From Bradyrhizobium sp. (lineage in GTDB: Bacteria; Pseudomonadota; Alphaproteobacteria; Rhizobiales; Xanthobacteraceae): a stretch of 11,764 nt of DNA. Positions 7,301 to 11,764 of the stretch are shown piece by piece. The DNA lies in the NCBI GenBank assembly GCA_028290305.1, contig JAQGKC010000172.1:1-11764 (forward strand), in the 5' to 3' direction. How positions within the stretch are numbered: position 1 is the first letter of the stretch; each line of letters starts with the position of its first letter. The position numbers were made by a program, and so were the translations under genes. The notes below the pieces were generated by a model. The model was not told where the DNA came from, ran no database searches, and saw only the letters and a list, made by a program, of their open reading frames with translations.

Positions 7301-7864
7301 ATGTCCCTCACAGCATATCGAAGCAAGAGAGCCTTTGCCAAAACGCTCGAGCCAGCCGGGCGAGTGCGGCGAGGTAGTCGCAGCCGCAACTTTGCCGTTC
7401 AAAAGCACGATGCCAGTCGGCTTCATTATGATTTTCGGCTGGCCGTCAACGGGGTCTTGGCATCCTGGGCAGTACCGAAAGGGCCTTCGATGAACCCTGC
7501 GGACAAGCGCTTGGCCGTAAGGACGGAGGATCATCCGCTCGAATATGCAAAATTCGAGGGCGTCATTCCGCCTGGCCAATACGGAGCCGGAACGGTAATG
7601 GTCTGGGACCTGGGAAGGTATGAGCCGCTGGAAAATCAGCCGCCGGAGGAACAGCCGGCGGGCGGCAAGATCCAAATTGTGATGCTGGGCGAGAAACTGC
7701 GCGGCGGGTTCACGTTGGTCCAAATCGAAAAACGATCCATGAATTCTAGCCGAAGAGATCAGTGGTTGCTCATCAAAAGTCGCGACGAATACGCTGATCC
7801 GTCATGGGACGTCATGGGACATCGAGAGCCTTCGTTTCGATTACTCCGTCCTTACCGGCCGTAG
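7301..7864 (+). CDS. Stand-alone LigD-type 3'-phosphoesterase (DNA polymerase ligase N-terminal domain)
   Basis: The 187-residue product is the phosphoesterase module normally fused to the N-terminus of LigD. It trims 3'-phosphate or a 3'-terminal ribonucleotide to leave a clean 3'-OH for sealing. Signature segments are FAVQKHDASRLHYDFRL (31-47) and EDHPLEYAKFEGVIPPGQYG (76-95). His36, His42, Asp44, His78 and Tyr82 match in spacing the metal and phosphate ligands known from Pseudomonas LigD (His42, His48, Asp50, His84, Tyr88). After the core, a Pro/Glu-rich loop (109-121) leads to GGFTLVQIEKR and WLLIKSRDEYAD, typical of the domain end. The protein is complete for a single domain and has no ligase or polymerase attached. 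The ATG has a weak AAGGCA site. It is the last gene of the run; no T-tailed terminator is clear after it. Confidence 0.92.
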   Translation: MSLTAYRSKRAFAKTLEPAGRVRRGSRSRNFAVQKHDASRLHYDFRLAVNGVLASWAVPKGPSMNPADKRLAVRTEDHPLEYAKFEGVIPPGQYGAGTVMVWDLGRYEPLENQPPEEQPAGGKIQIVMLGEKLRGGFTLVQIEKRSMNSSRRDQWLLIKSRDEYADPSWDVMGHREPSFRLLRPYRP

Positions 7865-8021
7865 TCTGAAGGAAATCAAGGACGGAAAACCAATAAAGCC
7901 CCGATTTGGCCGGGCCGTGTCTGAATAGGAGCCACTCATGCCGATCACCGGCTTATCGACTTTGCTACCAGACATGTGATGACTTAATCGTTCCGCGGAT
8001 CGGATGTTTGGCCCGTACAGC

Positions 8022-8750
8022 TCAAGAGGAATGCGCTGATAGATTATCACAACCCCGGCGAGCCCCGAGGTGCTTCGGGTAAGCATCACATGCGCCGCCC
8101 TCCTCAAGCGCATCCCGATCGATGATTCTCACCGAACGGGGCCCTGAGAGCGCAATCAGGCCGCGTTTCCTGAGCGATGTGAGCGAGCGACTGACCGTTT
8201 CGACCGACAAGCCGAGATAATCGGCGATGTCGTAGCGCGATATCGGCAAATCGACGCGATCGAGAGTCTGATCAGATAGGCGCTCCGCCATTGTGAGAAG
8301 GAACGAGCTGACTTTCTCGGTAGCGGTGATCCGACCGAGGATCATCAGTTGCGCTTGCAAACGTGAAAGAGCCTCAAACATCACCTGGCGGATTTCCCTG
8401 GAAAGCTGCGGGTCTGCCTCTGCGAGCATCTCGACTCGCCGGCGCGGATAGCTGGCCACGATCGTATCTTCGGCGACCGCCTCCACCGTGGAGTCATACT
8501 CGTTGAGGGCGGTAAAGCCGAAGAAGTCGCCGGGCAGCAACAGCTCCACAATTTGGCGCCGACCATCGGGATGCGCCACGCATCGCCTCACCGTGCCGGA
8601 AGTCACGCGGTACCAATATTCGGCCGGTTGCCCCTGGCCGCAGATTTCCTGTCCCCGATGGCACTTCCTGACAACCGCGATCGAAGCAAGCTTATCCAGC
8701 CGCTTTGGTTGGTTCGCCAGGGCTGGCGTCGAATGGTTGGTGTTGCTCAT
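8022..8750 (-). CDS. Crp/Fnr-family transcription regulator, FixK-like
   Basis: The product (242 residues from ATG 8750) has a cyclic-nucleotide-binding-fold sensor domain (about 25-115), a long dimerisation helix (about 117-150) and a C-terminal winged helix. The recognition helix contains SVETVSRSLTSLRKRG, with the ExxSR pattern that in FNR/FixK proteins reads TTGA half-sites. The N-terminus lacks the spaced cysteines of FNR's iron-sulfur cluster, placing it with FixK-like proteins whose level, not oxygen itself, sets activity. The first ATG (8756) touches GGGAG with no spacing, whereas the second (8750) has it 6 bases upstream; the second is chosen. The C-terminal ~25 residues after DALEEGGACDA look unlike usual relatives and may be a recent extension. 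It lies downstream of, and on the same strand as, the MHYT-LytTR gene, 214 bases away. Confidence 0.9.
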   Translation of the reverse strand: MSNTNHSTPALANQPKRLDKLASIAVVRKCHRGQEICGQGQPAEYWYRVTSGTVRRCVAHPDGRRQIVELLLPGDFFGFTALNEYDSTVEAVAEDTIVASYPRRRVEMLAEADPQLSREIRQVMFEALSRLQAQLMILGRITATEKVSSFLLTMAERLSDQTLDRVDLPISRYDIADYLGLSVETVSRSLTSLRKRGLIALSGPRSVRIIDRDALEEGGACDAYPKHLGARRGCDNLSAHSS

Positions 8751-8960
8751 GATCATCTCCCAAGCTCAGAGCGGCGTTCCTGCTCTGCCGCAAGCCGAAT
8801 GGCGCGAAAGGACTGCGCCAAATTTTCGGTCCCCAGATTGAAAGGAACGAATTTGAGAAGGCTACAGCGATTGCACCGAATCAGCACGAAATGTCGAAAT
8901 TTGCACGAGGCGCGAGTTTAGACTGCGCTTTTGGCACATGAAACGCAGCAACATCAGTGA

Positions 8961-8983
8961 CTCATCAGACAGAATTTGATGAG
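8961..8983 (-). repeat. Inverted repeat across the MHYT-LytTR stop codon
   Basis: CTCATCA (8961-8967) and TGATGAG (8977-8983) are exact inverted copies 9 bases apart, and the left arm includes the stop codon. In RNA this gives a 7-bp, AT-rich stem without a following U-run, so it is at best a weak terminator or 3'-end structure between this gene and the FixK-like gene. Confidence 0.35.
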
Positions 8984-10191
8984 CATTTCTCGGGGGCCAG
9001 TTTTGCTCTGAGATCCGCCAACTTGTTTCGGCTCACGGGAACCGTGCGGCGTCCAGCGCCGGCGAGTTCGATGATTCCATTATCCCCGGATCGCTTCAGG
9101 CTAGCGACCCGCCTGACGTTAACGATATGACTGCGGTGTACTCGGATAAAGTCTTCAGTATCCAATTCCTTTTCAACTTGGCTAATGGATAGAGGGCAAA
9201 ATAAATCATCCCGACCATCAAAAACATAAGTGTAGTGTGTGTTGGCGCGGATCCAAAATATTTCGTCGGCAGGAACTGAAATTCTTATGCCATGGCGTTC
9301 AACCGGAAGGCTGATCTTCTTGCCAAGTGTCTGATCAGTAACAGGAGCTGGAATTGCCAGAGAGCTGGCGGATTTGATCTCGGTGGTTGACGCAGATGTG
9401 TGGTGCGAGGCCACTTCCGACCCTTGAACTTTCGGCGCTCCTGTATCCCTTCCCAAGTCGAGGTTGGGAACCCGGCTGTGAGCGCTATCGGGTACCAATG
9501 TCAGCATGAACAAACTGGACACGACGAACGCCACGACAGCAACGACAATCGCAAGCAATTCCGTCGAGATCGCAAGCGACGGAGACGACGGTCCCGACGC
9601 CGCCGTATTGGGATGCAATGACAGGCCCGCCATGGCCATATAATGCATTCCCGAGATGGCCAACCCAAGGACAGTGGCGCAGATCAGAAGCGGTGGACGC
9701 CGAGTCGTGCCGAATGCCAGCCAAATCGCAAGCGCGGAGGCGGCGATTGCTACAACGACGCTTGCCACAACAAAGCTGGAAGCATGGCTCATATGCACGC
9801 TCGCGTGAATTGCTCGCATACCTACGTAGTGCATCAACGCAATACCAACGCCCATAGTGAACGCGGCAACCGCGAGTGACCTAACCGTTCTCGGTTGCGC
9901 ACTCGCGGTGAAAATCGCGAGTCCGACAACCAGTACGCAAATGAATAGCGAAACAAGCGTCGGCAAGACGATATAATCGACTGCAGTAGGCAGTTGCGCG
10001 GCCAACATGCCAACGAAGTGCATTCCCCAGATGCCTATGGCCAGCGACAACGCCGCACCGCCCAGCAGTAGTCGCCGCTGGAGACCGAACGATGTCTCCA
10101 CATTACTGGACAGGCTCAGACTGACGTAGCTCGCCTGTACTGCGATAAGAATAGACAACACTACGAGAAACGGGTCATGTCCGATCGCCAC
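8965..10191 (-). CDS. MHYT-LytTR membrane-bound transcription regulator (CoxC/CoxH-like)
   Basis: The 408-residue product joins a seven-helix MHYT sensor (about 7-232) to a C-terminal LytTR DNA-binding domain (about 295-397) through a Ser/Thr/Pro-rich linker. The three MHYT repeats are intact: MHFVGM (57-62), MHYVGM (120-125) and MHYMAM (182-187); the family is proposed to bind copper and sense O2, CO or NO through these Met/His residues. LytTR features include DEIFWIRANTHYTYVF and DFIRVHRSHIVNVR. This fusion is known from CoxC and CoxH of Oligotropha carboxidovorans; no CO dehydrogenase genes are visible here. The start is GTG (10189-10191), with GGGAG about 9 bases upstream; the conserved HDPFLVVLSILIAVQASYV segment begins five residues later, supporting it. 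An inverted repeat overlaps the stop codon. Confidence 0.93.
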   Translation of the reverse strand: MAIGHDPFLVVLSILIAVQASYVSLSLSSNVETSFGLQRRLLLGGAALSLAIGIWGMHFVGMLAAQLPTAVDYIVLPTLVSLFICVLVVGLAIFTASAQPRTVRSLAVAAFTMGVGIALMHYVGMRAIHASVHMSHASSFVVASVVVAIAASALAIWLAFGTTRRPPLLICATVLGLAISGMHYMAMAGLSLHPNTAASGPSSPSLAISTELLAIVVAVVAFVVSSLFMLTLVPDSAHSRVPNLDLGRDTGAPKVQGSEVASHHTSASTTEIKSASSLAIPAPVTDQTLGKKISLPVERHGIRISVPADEIFWIRANTHYTYVFDGRDDLFCPLSISQVEKELDTEDFIRVHRSHIVNVRRVASLKRSGDNGIIELAGAGRRTVPVSRNKLADLRAKLAPEKCSSNSV

Positions 10192-10325
10192 GGTATTTTT
10201 CTCCCAACAAGACGAAAACGGCTAATGATTCCGCGGCCCGGCTCCCAGGAAAGAGCGCCCTTCCCAATTTTAAGCTCCTCTAGCGTCATCGGGAAGCGGT
10301 CGTCAGTTGCCTGCTGGTCCGTCAT
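10161..10325 (-). CDS. Possible small protein (54 aa) overlapping the MHYT-LytTR start
   Basis: An uninterrupted frame from ATG 10325 to TAG 10161 encodes 54 residues, including the charged stretch DDRFPMTLEELKIGKGAL and a basic C-terminal half (GIISRFRLVGRKIPWRS). I do not recognise it. It overlaps the GTG start of the MHYT-LytTR gene by 31 bases in another frame, which would fit translational coupling, and part of its 3' coding sequence is that gene's ribosome binding site. Only a weak AGGT precedes its ATG. It could equally be a chance open frame in the leader. Confidence 0.3.
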   Translation of the reverse strand: MTDQQATDDRFPMTLEELKIGKGALSWEPGRGIISRFRLVGRKIPWRSDMTRFS

Positions 10326-10356
10326 CGACCTATCGACTTCTCACGCTTCAGAAAAA

Positions 10357-10554
10357 TTAAGCGCTTGGACCGATCCTCATCGAACGCCAGTTGCGTAGGG
10401 TTCCCTCGCTGAGTTGCCCGCGATAGCGCTCAACAACCTCCTCAAGAGTGAGAAATATTGGGCTCGACAGAGGTGTGAAGGAGCGGCTGGTGGCGAATTT
10501 GTGCAACAACCTGTTGCACGTTCTCATTTGCATGTGGCCAGGATCATTGGTCAT
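10357..10554 (-). CDS. Short helix-turn-helix DNA-binding protein, apparently truncated at the C-terminus
   Basis: From ATG 10554 the frame gives 65 residues. Residues 34-62, containing FLTLEEVVERYRGQLSEGTL and RNWRSMRIGP, match the small helix-turn-helix (excisionase/MerR-like) proteins common in Bradyrhizobium, often near prophage or mobile regions. Relatives continue after RIGP with roughly 20 residues of the FVKIGKAVLYP type; here the frame ends in TAA (10357-10359) two residues later, and no other frame downstream restores that segment. It therefore looks truncated and may be inactive. The first 30 residues are not conserved-looking, so the real start could be further in, e.g. the TTG codons near 10508. 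In that case the palindrome at 10501-10519 would lie at the start region. The ATG overlaps the stop of a possible upstream small ORF. Confidence 0.6.
   Translation of the reverse strand: MTNDPGHMQMRTCNRLLHKFATSRSFTPLSSPIFLTLEEVVERYRGQLSEGTLRNWRSMRIGPSA
10501..10519. promoter_or_regulatory. Perfect 19-bp palindrome, operator-like
   Basis: GTGCAACA-ACC-TGTTGCAC has two exact 8-base arms around a 3-base centre. The size and odd-length centre are typical of a dimeric repressor site. It lies within the 5' part of the short helix-turn-helix frame, or right at its start if a downstream start is used, so autoregulation is possible. A transcript hairpin (8-bp stem, 3-base loop) is the alternative. 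No matching copy is seen elsewhere in the window. Confidence 0.45.
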
Positions 10555-10702
10555 CGAGGACACTTCCAGATGTGCAGACCGTGCTTTGCAGCCGAGCATT
10601 GACGGATTCCGGCTTCGATAGCGCGTCGGCGAAATGCGAACTGTCCGGACGCGACAGTCTAAGGGCTTGTTCTTCTGTGTTCACCGAGACGCGCATCAGC
10701 AT
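10544..10702 (-). CDS. Possible small protein (52 aa) upstream of the helix-turn-helix gene
   Basis: ATG 10702 (ATG-CTG-ATG) opens a 52-residue frame ending in TGA at 10544. The product is mostly polar (e.g. VSVNTEEQALRLSRPDSSHF) and I do not recognise it; it may be the tail of a degraded gene. Support comes from the junction: ATGACCAATGA places the next gene's ATG seven bases inside this frame's end, a typical coupled arrangement. Against it, no good ribosome binding site is visible and there is no known motif. Confidence 0.28.
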   Translation of the reverse strand: MLMRVSVNTEEQALRLSRPDSSHFADALSKPESVNARLQSTVCTSGSVLDDQ

Positions 10703-10925
10703 AGAACCCGAAGCGAACTCATGTGACGTATCGCGTAAGGTGGGTTACGGAATGAAAAATTGAGTCACGAGTAGGAGGCTATCCGGCCTCCAACAGGCAA
10801 ACAAAATCCGGAAAAGCGGTTAGCTTGCGGTTCCGAATCTCGGGGGGCGAGGGCCGAAGGCCCTTTGTCCCGCGCGGCGGGCGATTTTCCCGGAAAAAAC
10901 CCTGATCGCAACGTCTTCGGAATAT
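10703..10925. other. Non-coding stretch with four small hairpins
   Basis: No gene is supported here. Four exact inverted repeats lie within 125 bases: GGAGGC/GCCTCC (10774-10791, 6-base loop), AGGGCC/GGCCCT (10850-10864, loop GAA), CCCGC/GCGGG (10869-10881) and TTTTCC/GGAAAA (10885-10897). The second is followed on the plus strand by TTTGT. On the minus strand, downstream of the protease gene, a run of six T (10899-10894) is not preceded by a GC-rich stem. I therefore do not call a standard intrinsic terminator, though the cluster may end transcription or be a dispersed palindromic repeat. Confidence 0.5.
10850..10864. repeat. GC-rich hairpin AGGGCC-GAA-GGCCCT
   Basis: A perfect 6-bp, fully GC-rich (one A-T pair) stem with a 3-base loop, directly flanked on the plus side by TTTGT and by a second palindrome four bases later (10869-10881). 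It lies about 60 bases beyond the stop of the minus-strand protease gene, where a transcript end would be expected, but the U-run is missing in that direction. Confidence 0.4.
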
Positions 10926-11764
10926 CTAGCCGACGCGGCTCTCACGCAGGTTTCGCCGCTCGACCGGGAGATATTCAACGCCACCGCTGTTCTGCATGCG
11001 AACGGGCTGCGGGTAGAGCGTCAGCAGCTGAAGGACATCATCCGGCATATCGATGCTGATTGACAGGCCGAGCGACTTCCCGGTCGAGGCCCATATCGGA
11101 TAATCGTGCGTCCACGTACCGGTAGCCAGTTTTTCTGCGAGCGCACTGGCCTGTTCAGCGGACAGACGACGGGTCAGGAGCTCGCTGGCGGCCTGCTTGA
11201 CCTGCGTGATGGCCTTGCGGCCAACATCGGCCAATACCAGTGTGTGATCGTCGATTTTCGCCACGGGCTTTTCCTCGATGACCTTGATGAGCGAGGCCGC
11301 CGGCGATTCTCCGAGTTGCGGATCGATCGGACCCAGCGCGGAATGCTCGCACATGACGATTTCATCGGCCGCGAGCGCGATCAACGTGCCGCCTGACATG
11401 GCGTAGTGCGGTACAAATACCGTGACCTTACCCTTGTGCTGACGGACCGCTTTTGCGATTTGCAGTGCCGCAAGGACAAGACCACCCGGCGTGTGGAGCA
11501 CGAGGTCGAGCGGCACGTCGTCGTCCGTCATCTGGATGGCGCGCAGAACCTCTTCGGAATCGTTGATGTCGATGTAGCGTGAGACGGGAAACCCGAGGAA
11601 CCGCATCGTCTCCTGTCGATGTACAAGCAGGATTACTCGCGATTTTCGCGTGCGCTCGAGTTGCGAGATCTTCCGCAGCCGCATGGCCTCGAGCATCTTC
11701 TGCTGCAACAATGGCTGGATCGCTGAGAAGATGAAGAATAGCCAGAACAGATCACCGATCGACA
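10926..11764 (-). CDS. Membrane-anchored SDH-family serine protease (ClpP fold), start just outside window
   Basis: The frame runs to the window edge. Read back from the edge it begins xTG-TCG-ATC-GGT, i.e. (M)SIGDLFWLFFIFSAIQPLLQQ, so the start codon is almost certainly at 11765-11763 with one base missing, giving a 279-residue protein. Residues 5-17 are a short hydrophobic segment, probably a membrane anchor, followed by a basic helix (MRLRKISQLERTRKSR). The ClpP/crotonase-fold domain includes LDLVLHTPGG (86-95, oxyanion region) and HYAMSGGT (120-127) with the likely nucleophile Ser124, then SALGPIDPQLG (142-152). These match the SDH serine proteinase family (PF01972), related to SppA/ClpP. 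The protein substrate is unknown. The basic charge right after the anchor suggests the catalytic domain faces the cytoplasm (inference). A stand-alone gene as far as visible; the stop is TAG 10926-10928. Confidence 0.88.
   Translation of the reverse strand, partial: SIGDLFWLFFIFSAIQPLLQQKMLEAMRLRKISQLERTRKSRVILLVHRQETMRFLGFPVSRYIDINDSEEVLRAIQMTDDDVPLDLVLHTPGGLVLAALQIAKAVRQHKGKVTVFVPHYAMSGGTLIALAADEIVMCEHSALGPIDPQLGESPAASLIKVIEEKPVAKIDDHTLVLADVGRKAITQVKQAASELLTRRLSAEQASALAEKLATGTWTHDYPIWASTGKSLGLSISIDMPDDVLQLLTLYPQPVRMQNSGGVEYLPVERRNLRESRVG

Noticed and set aside
7841..8113. 90-residue minus-strand frame at the end of the FixK-like gene
   Set aside because: It overlaps the end of the well-supported FixK-like gene in another frame and shows no motif.
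8871..8884. Possible FixK box TTGC-N6-TCAG upstream of the FixK-like gene
   Set aside because: One mismatch in a half-site with only short cores; too weak to call autoregulation.
8934..8952. Plus-strand sigma-54-like -24/-12 (TGGCAC...GC)
   Set aside because: The spacing fits, but it points into the antisense of the MHYT-LytTR gene and no gene follows it.
10830..10845. GGTTCCGAATC resembling a tRNA T-arm
   Set aside because: No acceptor stem, anticodon arm or other tRNA parts can be folded around it.
10894..10899. Six-T run on the minus strand as an intrinsic terminator for the protease gene
   Set aside because: No stable GC-rich stem lies directly before the T-run in the direction of transcription.
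1..11764. CRISPR arrays, tRNA or rRNA genes
   Set aside because: No regularly spaced repeats and no conserved RNA gene segments were seen on either strand.

Overview
The window looks like accessory chromosome from an alphaproteobacterium, most likely Bradyrhizobium or a close Nitrobacteraceae relative. This rests on overall GC-rich coding, a decayed integrase-type transposase of a form I associate with Bradyrhizobium, a FixK-like Crp/Fnr regulator, and an MHYT-LytTR membrane regulator of the CoxC/CoxH type known from Oligotropha. No database search was possible; all names come from reading motifs.

Layout. Positions 1-787 are a graveyard: the end of an insertion sequence whose transposase carries a stop codon and a frameshift, abutting the last ~40 codons of a Cu-Zn superoxide dismutase gene (sodC). 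Next, on the minus strand, is a full-length Kef-type cation/proton antiporter with an NAD-binding RCK domain (1130-2842). A 438-base divergent region with an exact FNR/FixK-type box (TTGA-N6-TCAA, 3145-3158) leads into a plus-strand run of four genes: an MFS transporter, a CYTH-CHAD triphosphatase/polyphosphate-binding protein, an ATP-dependent DNA ligase, and a stand-alone LigD-type 3'-phosphoesterase. Convergent to this, on the minus strand, come an MHYT-LytTR regulator (8965-10191) and, downstream of it, a FixK-like regulator (8022-8750). The right side (10192-10925) holds a C-terminally short helix-turn-helix protein, two possible micro-ORFs, a perfect 19-bp palindrome and a cluster of small hairpins. 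The window ends in an N-terminally membrane-anchored ClpP-fold serine protease of the SDH family, whose start codon lies one base beyond the edge.

How the parts may work together. The ligase and phosphoesterase are two of the three modules of LigD, the non-homologous end-joining enzyme, here as separate genes without the polymerase module or Ku. They sit tightly behind a CYTH-CHAD protein, so a link between triphosphate/polyphosphate metabolism and break repair is conceivable. The upstream FixK-type box and the nearby FixK-like and MHYT-LytTR regulators suggest, by inference only, that the run could respond to oxygen or another gas signal. The most curious single detail is that the CYTH gene has a strong Shine-Dalgarno sequence and intact N-terminal signature motif but ATC where ATG is expected.
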